64,000 nt of DNA from Croceicoccus pelagius (GTDB lineage: Bacteria; Pseudomonadota; Alphaproteobacteria; Sphingomonadales; Sphingomonadaceae). Positions 7,871 through 14,988 of the stretch are shown in pieces; position 1 is the stretch's first letter; the number at the start of each line of letters is the position of its first letter. The notes under the pieces were generated by a model, which was not told the DNA's origin, ran no database searches, and was given only the letters and a program-made list of their open reading frames with translations. Where the stretch lies: positions 1 to 64,000 of the forward strand of contig NZ_LYWY01000032.1 of assembly GCF_001661915.1 (NCBI RefSeq), written 5' to 3'. The translations under genes were made by a program, and so were the position numbers.

Positions 7871-8155
7871 TTAACCCAGATCGCCGATCGTGCCGCCCTT
7901 GGTGAGGCACTGGCCCGCGCTCATTGCCTTGAAGCCGTGGCCCTTGCAGGCATTCATGCCCTTGCACTCGTGCGCGGTGGTCTTGCAGTCGGCCGTGCCC
8001 TTGCACGAATTGACGCCATAGCAATGAACGGTGTCCTCGCTGCCCAGCGCCTTGCCGGTGCTGCCCGCAGGCGGCGTGGCGGCGAAGGCGGCGCTTACCG
8101 AGAGGGCCAGGCTGGCTGCGGCGGCGGCGATGGCGGTCTTGTTGGAAAGAGACAT
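7871..8155 (-). CDS. bufA2: BufA2-type six-cysteine bufferin precursor
   Basis: A 94-residue exported precursor peptide. The signal peptide covers about residues 1-26 (ending SVSAAFAA). The mature part has six Cys at 45, 51, 57, 64, 70 and 83 in a repeated C-K-G / C-K-T pattern (HCYGVNSCKG, ECKGMNACKGHGF). This matches the BufA2 family of periplasmic bufferin-type metallophores rather than DUF2282. I start at ATG 8155, which has GGGAG about nine bases upstream; a longer in-frame start at 8188 would spoil the signal peptide. It heads the leftward bufA2-bufB-bufC operon under a SigF-type promoter. Confidence 0.85.
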   Translation of the reverse strand: MSLSNKTAIAAAAASLALSVSAAFAATPPAGSTGKALGSEDTVHCYGVNSCKGTADCKTTAHECKGMNACKGHGFKAMSAGQCLTKGGTIGDLG

Positions 8156-8206
8156 CTGGATAGCTCCCGAAATGGATGTGACCTGCACCGGGCAGGCATG
8201 GGTTCA

Positions 8207-8232
8207 TTCGGGGGGACGGACTGGCCGGTTAC
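8207..8232 (-). promoter_or_regulatory. SigF-type ECF promoter for bufA2-bufB-bufC
   Basis: On the minus strand GTAACC (8232-8227), a 16-base spacer and CGAA (8210-8207). This is the -35/-10 pair I recall for SigF-dependent promoters in Caulobacter. The -10 lies about 52 bases before the bufA2 start codon. Confidence 0.75.
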
Positions 8233-8268
8233 AGGCACCGGAAATTTCGCGGGCGATCGGGGCGGGCT

Positions 8269-8294
8269 GTAACCGCAGCAGGTGGCGGGACGAA
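8269..8294 (+). promoter_or_regulatory. SigF-type ECF promoter for bufA1-bufD-sigF-nrsF
   Basis: GTAACC (8269-8274), a 16-base spacer and CGAA (8291-8294), identical in elements and spacing to the divergent promoter at 8207-8232. The -10 ends about 55 bases before the bufA1 ATG. It would place the sigma factor under its own control. Confidence 0.75.
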
Positions 8295-8349
8295 TGGCTT
8301 GCGAGCCTCTGCATGTCGCGGTTGGCCGAAGCTGAAGGAAACCATTCCG

Positions 8350-8631
8350 ATGACCAACCGCCCGCTCGCCGCGCTTGCCGGTGCCGCGCTTTCCGGTGCC
8401 ATAGCCGCCACCCTTGCTGCACCCGCCTCTGCCGCCGAGACCAAGATGGAAAAGTGCTACGGCGTCGCCAAGGCCGGACAGAACGACTGCGCCGCAGGGC
8501 CGGGCACAAGCTGTGCGGGGACATCGACCCGCGACTGGCAGGGCAATGCGTGGAAGCTGGTTGAGAAGGGCACCTGCACTTCGATCAAGACGCCCAAAGG
8601 CATGGGCTCGCTGACACCCGTAAAGCGCTGA
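8350..8631 (+). CDS. bufA1: BufA1-type (DUF2282) bufferin precursor
   Basis: A 93-residue exported precursor of the DUF2282 bufferin family, which after cysteine modification chelates copper in the periplasm. The signal peptide ends near residue 28 (APASAAE). The mature part carries the four family cysteines at 36 ([11 protein letters not shown]), 47, 55 ([11 protein letters not shown]) and 76 (EKGTCTSI). Start at ATG 8350, preceded by GAAGGAAA; the longer frame from 8299 begins inside the promoter region. It is the first gene of the rightward operon and is divergent from a second, different precursor. Confidence 0.9.
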   Translation: MTNRPLAALAGAALSGAIAATLAAPASAAETKMEKCYGVAKAGQNDCAAGPGTSCAGTSTRDWQGNAWKLVEKGTCTSIKTPKGMGSLTPVKR

Positions 8632-8654
8632 ACGGGGTGAAGGGGGCCGATGCG

Positions 8655-9113
8655 ATGCGGATGATTGCAAGCCACTGGCAGGACGCGCCCCGTCTGCTCG
8701 GATCGCGCTGGGTTGAGGGCGTGGCGTTGCTTTTCGTGCGCGTCGCGCTCGCCGGCGTGTTCTGGCGATCGGGGCGCAGCAAGGTGGTGGAAGGCACGGG
8801 GCTGCAGGTCAGCGACGCGACCCGCTACTTGTTCGAATACGAATATTCCGCCGTCCCCCTGCCCCCCGCCTTTGCCGCGCAGATGGCGACGCTGGCCGAG
8901 TTCTTCCTGCCGGTCCTGATCGTGCTGGGCCTTGCCACGCGGCTGTCGGCGCTGGCGCTGCTGGGCATGACAGCGGTGATCCAGATCTTCGTCTATCCCG
9001 ATGCGTGGTGGACGGTGCACGTGATTTGGGCCGGGCTCGCGCTGGTGCTCGTCTCGCGCGGGGCAGGACCGTTTTCCCTCGACGCGCCGCTCGCGCTATG
9101 GTCGCGCCCGTGA
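8655..9113 (+). CDS. bufD: DoxX-family membrane protein BufD
   Basis: A 152-residue DoxX-like inner-membrane protein with four hydrophobic helices ([58 protein letters not shown]). DoxX proteins regularly accompany bufferin genes as BufD; their exact role there is not settled. I take ATG 8655, with AGGGGG eight bases upstream; a GTG at 8637 is in frame. The 3' end overlaps the sigma factor gene by 4-16 bases depending on the sigma start, so the genes form one operon. Confidence 0.85.
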   Translation: MRMIASHWQDAPRLLGSRWVEGVALLFVRVALAGVFWRSGRSKVVEGTGLQVSDATRYLFEYEYSAVPLPPAFAAQMATLAEFFLPVLIVLGLATRLSALALLGMTAVIQIFVYPDAWWTVHVIWAGLALVLVSRGAGPFSLDAPLALWSRP

Positions 9114-9640
9114 CGGGGGACGAGGCCACTCTGGCGCGGTTGATGCGCGCGGCCCAGGCGGGCGACAGGCGGGCCTATACGGCCCTGCTGGAAGAAGTCG
9201 CGCGCTGGCTGCGCCGTTATTTCCGCAGGCGCATCGCGCCCGAGCGCATCGACGATCTGGTGCAGGACGTGCTGGTCTCGCTCCACACCAAGCGCGCGAC
9301 GTATGATCCTGCACGCGCGTTCTTTCCGTGGCTGGCGGCTATTGCGCGCTATCGCTGGCTGGACCACTTGCGCGCCGACTATCGCGGGCGCACGTCCGAA
9401 CTGCGCGAAGACAGCGCAGCCGAAGACAGCGACGAGGATGTCGTGATCGCGCGCGTCAGCCTCGATCGCCTGTTCGAGAAGCTTCCCCCTACGCAGGCCG
9501 AAGTGATCGAACTGGTGCGGATCGAGGGATGCTCGATCGCCGAAGCATCCGAAAGGACTGGACAGAGCCAGTCCCTGGTCAAAGTGAACATACATCGCGG
9601 ATTGAAGAAGCTGTCCGCGCTTGTCGAGAAGGCCAATTGA
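9098..9640 (+). CDS. sigF: ECF sigma factor, SigF-like
   Basis: A 180-residue extracytoplasmic-function sigma factor with region 2 ([20 protein letters not shown], then [12 protein letters not shown]) and region 4 ([20 protein letters not shown], then a helix-turn-helix [20 protein letters not shown]). It lies directly upstream of an NrsF-like anti-sigma factor and behind bufferin genes. This is the arrangement of SigF-NrsF in Caulobacter, which responds to heavy-metal stress. Start is ATG 9098 or GTG 9110 (the latter overlaps the bufD stop as GTGA); neither has a clear Shine-Dalgarno, consistent with coupling to bufD. Likely autoregulated from the promoter at 8269. Confidence 0.88.
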   Translation: MVAPVTGDEATLARLMRAAQAGDRRAYTALLEEVARWLRRYFRRRIAPERIDDLVQDVLVSLHTKRATYDPARAFFPWLAAIARYRWLDHLRADYRGRTSELREDSAAEDSDEDVVIARVSLDRLFEKLPPTQAEVIELVRIEGCSIAEASERTGQSQSLVKVNIHRGLKKLSALVEKAN

Positions 9641-9641
9641 G

Positions 9642-10280
9642 ATGAATACCCCTGACATGCGATCGCTGATCGACGAACTTGCCGAAGACAGCGCGCCTGT
9701 CCTCCCGATGCGGAAAGGGCGGGGCCTGGGTCAGGCGCTGGCGGCATTCGTCGTGACAGTAGCAGTCGTGCTTGTCCTGCTGGGCGTGCGGGCGGGACTG
9801 ATGGAGGGCGAGTTTTCGGCCTTCTTCGTGGTGACGAACCTGCTGCTTCTGCTGCTGGGCATCGCCTGCACGCTCGCGGTCGTCGCCATGGCCTCGCCGC
9901 GCGTGGGTGCAGAACACGACGGGCCGCGCTGGGCGATGGTGATGGCAGCCGTCATTCCGGTGGCAGGCGTCGTCGCACTGGCCGGACACGCGGGGCCGGT
10001 GCCCTATCACTGGGACGAGCCGCTTTGCGTGCTGTTCGGGCTGATCGCGGCGGTGATCGCGGGTTCGGTGCAGTTCCGCTGGCTGAAGCACGGCGCGCCT
10101 GTTTCGCCGGAACGCGCCGGACTACTGCTCGGCACGGGCGCGGGGGCCCTTGGCACCGTGGCCTATGGCCTGTCGTGCCCTTTCAACTCGGTCATCCACC
10201 TTGGCCTGTGGCACGCCGCGCCGGTTATCGTCGCGGCGCTGGTCGGGCGCTTTGTGCTCGCCCGGTTTCTGCGCTGGTAA
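9642..10280 (+). CDS. nrsF: NrsF-like (DUF1109) membrane anti-sigma factor
   Basis: A 212-residue protein with a short cytoplasmic N-terminus (DMRSLIDELAEDSAPVLPM) and six hydrophobic helices, the layout of NrsF/DUF1109 anti-sigma factors that hold SigF at the membrane. The family segment CPFNSVIHLGLWH is present near the C-terminus. Cys129 and Cys179 are 50 residues apart, as are the two signal-sensing cysteines I recall for Caulobacter NrsF; a third, Cys76, is in a helix. It starts one base after the sigma stop (TGAGATG) and ends directly against the convergent nuclease gene. Confidence 0.85.
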   Translation: MNTPDMRSLIDELAEDSAPVLPMRKGRGLGQALAAFVVTVAVVLVLLGVRAGLMEGEFSAFFVVTNLLLLLLGIACTLAVVAMASPRVGAEHDGPRWAMVMAAVIPVAGVVALAGHAGPVPYHWDEPLCVLFGLIAAVIAGSVQFRWLKHGAPVSPERAGLLLGTGAGALGTVAYGLSCPFNSVIHLGLWHAAPVIVAALVGRFVLARFLRW

Positions 10281-11084
10281 TTATTGGGCAGCTTCGCCCG
10301 CGAAGACCCAATCGAGATAGGCGGCAAGGCGGATGCCGCCCTGCGACAGGCGGTGTTCGGCCACCGGACGCCACTTCCACTGGTAGAAGTAGCCGATCGA
10401 GGGCGTATCGCCTTCGGGATAGATCTGGTCGCGCAATTCGATGCTTTCGGCCATCCACGTCTCGGGACGGGCGTCCCACCACACGATCTTGTCCTGATCG
10501 GTCATGTGCCCTTCCAGCCGGTCCGAATACTCGGTGAAGGAAAGGCCGTTGCCTTCAATCAGCGCCGTATCCCAGACCGAGTGCAGGTTGGTATCCTCGC
10601 CGAACCACTTCAGCTTGAACTGGTTGCCGCCGCGATCGGTGCCGTTGCCATTATGCAGCGGCTGGTGAAGGTCGCCCACGATGTGGACAACGAAGCGCAG
10701 GGCCAGCGCCTTGTCTTCACGCGAAGCCTTGGGATCGCGCAGCGTCGCGGTGAAGGTCTGGAGCGCCGTATAGGCATCGCCTTCCTCCGGCGCGCCGACG
10801 TCGTGATAGTGTTCGCCCTCAGGCACCGTCACCCAGTGCCAGGGATAGGACGTCTTCTGCCAGTATTCGGACGGGTCCGACTTCTGCTCGTCCGGGTAGG
10901 TCGCCGCCTCTGCCAGCGTTTCGCCTTGGCCGAGGATCAATGCGATGTGCGCCGCTGTCCGGCCGTCGATGTTGTCGGCTGCGATCTGGCCTACGATCCG
11001 GTGGCCAAGCTGGCCCCATGCGTGGGCGGTGGTGGGCAGGGAAAGGGCGAGGCCGATTGCGGCGAGAATCATGGGCTTGCGCAT
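10281..11084 (-). CDS. S1/P1-type zinc nuclease
   Basis: A 267-residue secreted single-strand nuclease. The signal peptide ends at AHA22, exposing Trp23 as mature residue 1; in S1/P1 nucleases this Trp is a zinc ligand. Further family ligands are visible: His28 (GQLGHRI), Asp65 (TYPDEQK), His83 (SYPWHWV), the cluster RFVVHIVGDLHQPLH, and NLHSVWDTALI. Start at ATG 11084 gives the signal peptide; the longer frame to 11192 is unlikely. It lies downstream of a TonB receptor on the same strand. It would release nucleotides from RNA or single-stranded DNA in the periplasm or outside the cell. Confidence 0.9.
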   Translation of the reverse strand: MRKPMILAAIGLALSLPTTAHAWGQLGHRIVGQIAADNIDGRTAAHIALILGQGETLAEAATYPDEQKSDPSEYWQKTSYPWHWVTVPEGEHYHDVGAPEEGDAYTALQTFTATLRDPKASREDKALALRFVVHIVGDLHQPLHNGNGTDRGGNQFKLKWFGEDTNLHSVWDTALIEGNGLSFTEYSDRLEGHMTDQDKIVWWDARPETWMAESIELRDQIYPEGDTPSIGYFYQWKWRPVAEHRLSQGGIRLAAYLDWVFAGEAAQ

Positions 11085-11128
11085 GGGTGATGCTCCTAAC
11101 TTTCGCACGCGCCGCGCGCAAACACGAA

Positions 11129-11160
11129 GGCGGCGGCATCCCTTGTGGAATGCCGCCGCC
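11129..11160 (-). terminator. Hairpin between the TonB receptor and nuclease genes
   Basis: GGCGGCGGCAT and ATGCCGCCGCC form a perfect 11-bp stem with a ten-base loop. A second, smaller inverted repeat (CGGGCC...GGCCCG) lies just before it in the direction of transcription. There is no strong U tract, so it is either an imperfect terminator or an mRNA 3'-end stabiliser. Confidence 0.5.
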
Positions 11161-11213
11161 CCGTTACTTCCTGAAGACCGGGCCCCGCACAAACGAGGCC
11201 CGCCCCTCTGCGA

Positions 11214-13700
11214 TTAGTAGCCGATGATCAGCGAGATGCTGGCTGCACGCGGCGAACCGATCTGTGCGAAGCCGAATTCATCCAGCGAACCACCGAAGTA
11301 GCCGATGTAGTATTCGTCGAACAGGTTCGAGACGTTGACCTGAACCGCGACGTCACCACCGGTGGGGAACTGTGCGATCGTATAGCGCGCGTCAAGATCG
11401 ACCAGCGTATAGGCCGGAGCACGAGCTTCGTTGAGGTCGTTGATCCAGCGCTTGCCGGTGCGCTTCACCTGGGCGCCCAGTTCGAAGTCGCCGAATGCAA
11501 CCTGGCCGCGAGCACCGTACGAGTAGTTCGGCGCACCCGATTCCGAGTTGCCGCCGGTTGGCAGCACGCCATCGTCAGTGACGATGTCTTCCTTGATCTC
11601 CGATTCGTTCAGCGAGCCGAAAACGTAGAGGAGCGTGTTGTTGGTCGGACGGAACGCGATCGAGCCGTCGATGCCATACTTGTCCACGCGACCGAGGTTA
11701 CGATAGACGTAAGCACCTTCGCCGTTGTTCGCATTCGGGTCGAACGCGGTGGCGAGACGGTTGTTGTAACGGGTGTACCAGCCAGCGATCTGCGCCGTGA
11801 TCTTGCCCTGCTGGAAGCGAAGGCCAAGGTCGAAGCTGTCGGTCGTTTCCGGAACCGGGCGAGCGAAGTCGCTGTCCGGCAGGTAGAGCGAGTCGTACAG
11901 CGGGTCGGTGCCGGGGACCGAGAGGCCCTTGGCGTAGTTACCGAAGATCGACGCGCTGTCGACGAACTCGAACGTGAAGCCGAGGTTCGGGAGAAGCTTG
12001 TCATACTTGTACGAACGCGACTGCGGCACGGCGTAGTCGGGATTCGCTGCTTCGTACGCGGTCAGGTCCTGACCCGAAGTCGGGCAGTCGACGAAACCGT
12101 TGATCGAGGTGGTGTAGCAGTTCTGGTTCAGTTCGCGTTTGAAGAACGGCGCACGCAGACCGAGAACCGTGGTCAGGCGATCTTCAAGAAACCGGCCGCG
12201 ATATTCGCCCGAAACCTGGTGAAGGATCGCGTACGACAGGCGGTCACGCTTCTGAACGGCGATGCCGTTCACGTCGGTGATCGGATCGTCGATCGGGAAG
12301 TAGTCGCCCGGGTTGCCGTTGCCCAGCATCGCGCCCAGTTCGCCAGTCTGGCGGTGACGTGCACGGTCCCAGGTGTAGGCGAGACGGACGCGGTGTTCCG
12401 GTGCCAGGTCGTAGATCAGGTTGGCAACGACGCCATAGCGGTTCGTGCGGGTCTGGCTCGGGTCGTTACCGGCGATGCGGTCAAGCAAGTCGCCGTCGCC
12501 GTTGAGGTCACGACCGAAGTAGTAGCCGCCGTTGAACGCACCGGTGTAGGGCGTGCCGTTGACGGTGAAGAACGCCTCGCGAAGATCATCGGGGCCGCCA
12601 CCGTTGGCTTTGACGTACTGGTAGCTCGGGTCGAACGTGAAGACGAGACCGTCGGCCAGCGTGAAGCGCGACGAACCGCGGATGTTGCCCGTGTCGGACG
12701 GGTTGTAGCGACGATAGAACGCAGCACCGCAACCGTTGCGGTCGTCATAGCGCTCGCTCGTGCCGGCGATGCCGCCGCCCTGGTAGAGTTGGCCTTCCGG
12801 AACCGCACAGGGATATGCGCCCGAACCTTCGTAGACGTTGAAGCGGTCGGCCTTGGTGAAGTCACCGTCGTAGTAGCCGAGCAGCGTGCCGAGGCTTTCC
12901 GAACCTGCGAAGTTGTTGCGGCCCCAGTTGAACATGCCAGCAACCGAGATGAAGTCGCCGTTGTCGCCCAGATCCTGGAAGATGCGGCCGTTGACCTGCG
13001 TCTTGTTGATCTTGCCGTACGGATTGTAGGGAACGCCGTAGGTCGTGTAGCTGACCGAACCGAAAGCCTTCAGGCCCGAACCGGTGATGTCGCCGGTGTC
13101 CAGCATGAAGAAGCCGCGGGTGTAGAGGCTGTCCGAGTAGTCGTTCTTCGCGAGGACGTCGCCATAGGTCATCGTCGCCATGATCGCCATGTCGTCGCCC
13201 GGCTCGCGGGTACGGATGTTGATCGTGCCGCCCGAAGCCGATGCGGTCGGGCTGTCGACGTCGGTCGTGCCGAGGTTGACGTTGACCGATTCCAGCACTT
13301 CGGTGTCGACCATCTGGCTGGTGTAGAGCGCGTAGTTGCCCGAATCGTTCAGCGGCAGGCCGTCGATCGTCTGCGAAACGCGGTCAGCGCCAAAGCCGCG
13401 GATGGTGAAACCGCCGCCCGAAGCGCCCCAGGGGTCGTTGTTCTGGAAGCTGACGCCCGGAACGAGATTGACGATGTCGTTGATCGCCTGGCCCGGACGC
13501 TGGCGACGGATGACTTCCTGTTCGAGGACCTGCTTGGCCTTCGGCGTATCCGGAATTTCGACGCCGCCGACATTGTCGACGCGGAAACCGGTGACGACGA
13601 TTTCGTCTTCGAAGTCGACCGAGCCGGTGGACTGGGCATGGGCAGTGGCCGGGATCGCGACGGCGATCAGTGCAGCACTGCGAAGCAGCATGGTCTTCAT
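11214..13700 (-). CDS. TonB-dependent outer-membrane receptor
   Basis: An 828-residue receptor with signal peptide (LIAVAIPATAHAQS), a plug domain (VLEQEVIRRQRPGQAINDIV, GGGFTIRGFGADRVSQTIDG) and a long beta-barrel with the C-terminal signature ending SISLIIGY. It imports a substrate across the outer membrane using TonB energy. Start at ATG 13700 (MKTMLLRS) gives the signal peptide; the longer frame to 13991 runs through the promoter. The neighbours are a nuclease downstream and a 2OG oxygenase and nucleoside transporter upstream, all leftward, which hints at a nucleoside or base-like substrate. That is inference only. Confidence 0.92.
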   Translation of the reverse strand: MKTMLLRSAALIAVAIPATAHAQSTGSVDFEDEIVVTGFRVDNVGGVEIPDTPKAKQVLEQEVIRRQRPGQAINDIVNLVPGVSFQNNDPWGASGGGFTIRGFGADRVSQTIDGLPLNDSGNYALYTSQMVDTEVLESVNVNLGTTDVDSPTASASGGTINIRTREPGDDMAIMATMTYGDVLAKNDYSDSLYTRGFFMLDTGDITGSGLKAFGSVSYTTYGVPYNPYGKINKTQVNGRIFQDLGDNGDFISVAGMFNWGRNNFAGSESLGTLLGYYDGDFTKADRFNVYEGSGAYPCAVPEGQLYQGGGIAGTSERYDDRNGCGAAFYRRYNPSDTGNIRGSSRFTLADGLVFTFDPSYQYVKANGGGPDDLREAFFTVNGTPYTGAFNGGYYFGRDLNGDGDLLDRIAGNDPSQTRTNRYGVVANLIYDLAPEHRVRLAYTWDRARHRQTGELGAMLGNGNPGDYFPIDDPITDVNGIAVQKRDRLSYAILHQVSGEYRGRFLEDRLTTVLGLRAPFFKRELNQNCYTTSINGFVDCPTSGQDLTAYEAANPDYAVPQSRSYKYDKLLPNLGFTFEFVDSASIFGNYAKGLSVPGTDPLYDSLYLPDSDFARPVPETTDSFDLGLRFQQGKITAQIAGWYTRYNNRLATAFDPNANNGEGAYVYRNLGRVDKYGIDGSIAFRPTNNTLLYVFGSLNESEIKEDIVTDDGVLPTGGNSESGAPNYSYGARGQVAFGDFELGAQVKRTGKRWINDLNEARAPAYTLVDLDARYTIAQFPTGGDVAVQVNVSNLFDEYYIGYFGGSLDEFGFAQIGSPRAASISLIIGY

Positions 13701-14004
13701 TGGAAAGAGTCCCTGAATTGTTATTCGATCCCGACGGTAATTTCCCTCGGACGAGGGCCGCTTAGAAGCGCGATGCGTCGTTATTTTTTCCGTTTCGCGA
13801 CTGCAATGTGACATTGCTGCAAAGAAACTACAGTGCGTCGCTGCAATGCAGCGAAAAGCACTTGTAGAAACAGCAAAAATCCCCGTTTCCCTAGGGCTTG
13901 CGGGCGGTGTTGCTGCAATGCCACATAAAACAGCTAATTTGATTTCAACAGAAACTTGGGAGAGCGGCAGACCGTGCATGGCCTGCTGCAAACCGAATCG
14001 GCCG
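13701..14004. promoter_or_regulatory. Promoter region of the TonB receptor with repeated TGCAATG dyads
   Basis: This 304-base gene-free stretch holds three related sites. TGCAATG-TGA-CATTGCTGCA at 13802-13820 contains a perfect inverted repeat. GCTGCA-A-TGCAGC at 13840-13852 is a perfect palindrome. TTGCTGCAATG at 13910-13920 is a half site. They are spaced about 35-70 bases apart upstream of the receptor start and look like operators for a dimeric regulator not encoded nearby. Confidence 0.5.
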
Positions 14005-14931
14005 TCACATCAGGCCGATTTCCTTGAGTCGGATCGCCAGGAAATCGTGTGCCGTTAGTGAGTCGGGATACTGGTCCGGATGTTCGTCATCGATGCACGA
14101 AGGCAGCGTCTCGATCAGGAAATCGGGACGGAAGTGCAGGAAGAACGGCATTGAATAGCGAGAGTGCTTCGCACGCTCGCCCTCGGGGTTGCGAACCTGG
14201 TGGATGGTCGAACGCAGCTTGTCGTTCGTCAGGCGGCTGAGCATGTCGCCGATGTTGACGGCCAACGCGCCCTTGGGCGGCTGAACCGGGATCCATTCGC
14301 CCTGCTTCGACAGCAGCTCAAGGCCCGCTTCCTCGGCGCCCAGCAGAAGCGTGATCGTGTTGATGTCGCCGTGGGGTGCAGCACGCACCGCGCCATCAGC
14401 GTTCTCGATCGGCGGGTAGTGCAGCAGCCGCATGACCGAATTGCCCTTCTCCACCGTGGCATTGAACCAGTCGGGGGCGAGCCCCAGGTGGACGGCAAGC
14501 GCCGACAGGATTTTGGCGCCGGCCTTCTCGAATTCGGCGTAGAGCGTCTCGAACGTCTCGCGGAAACCGTCGACTTCATCGGGCCAGACATTCGGGGCCA
14601 TGTAGCCCGACAGCGGGTCGCCTTCGGGCAGGGTGCGCCCGATGTGCCAGAATTCCTTCAGGTCCTTCTTGTCGTAGCCCTTGGCCACTTCGGTCTTGAA
14701 CGGCGTATAGCCGCGCGCACCGCCGCCGCCCTGGATGAAGTAGGACCGCTTCACGTCCTCTGGCAGCGCGAAGAAAGCGCGCGAGAGCTCTTCGGCCTTC
14801 GCGATCAGGTCCTGATCGATGCCGTGATCCTGCACCACGGCAAACCCGTATTCGCCAAAGCTTTCGCCAAGCTTGTCGGCAAGATCCTCGATCGGGTCGG
14901 TCAGCGAGACGGCGGCAATCGGGCTGGTCAT
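14005..14931 (-). CDS. 2-oxoglutarate/Fe(II)-dependent oxygenase, isopenicillin N synthase-like
   Basis: A 308-residue non-haem iron oxygenase of the isopenicillin N synthase/flavonoid-oxygenase type. The iron facial triad is His187-x-Asp189 (PHGDINT) and His244 (RSTIHQV); Arg258-x-Ser260 (HSRYSMPFF) is the 2-oxoglutarate-binding pair. The N-terminal family domain is also present (GEYGFAVVQDHGI). In eukaryotes relatives hydroxylate thymine; in bacteria many are uncharacterised. It sits between a CNT-type nucleoside transporter and a TonB receptor on the same strand, which makes a role in modified base or nucleoside degradation conceivable but unproven. Confidence 0.9.
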   Translation of the reverse strand: MTSPIAAVSLTDPIEDLADKLGESFGEYGFAVVQDHGIDQDLIAKAEELSRAFFALPEDVKRSYFIQGGGGARGYTPFKTEVAKGYDKKDLKEFWHIGRTLPEGDPLSGYMAPNVWPDEVDGFRETFETLYAEFEKAGAKILSALAVHLGLAPDWFNATVEKGNSVMRLLHYPPIENADGAVRAAPHGDINTITLLLGAEEAGLELLSKQGEWIPVQPPKGALAVNIGDMLSRLTNDKLRSTIHQVRNPEGERAKHSRYSMPFFLHFRPDFLIETLPSCIDDEHPDQYPDSLTAHDFLAIRLKEIGLM

Positions 14932-14988
14932 GGGTATTACCTGTCGATTCGTAACGGTTGAAACTATCGGCCACCCTTAGCCAGCGCC

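Noticed and set aside
13802-13852. TGCAATG sites considered as members of the quinoprotein-cluster motif
   Set aside because: They share CAATG but lack the CCAARG half, and they are true dyads, so they look like a different operator.
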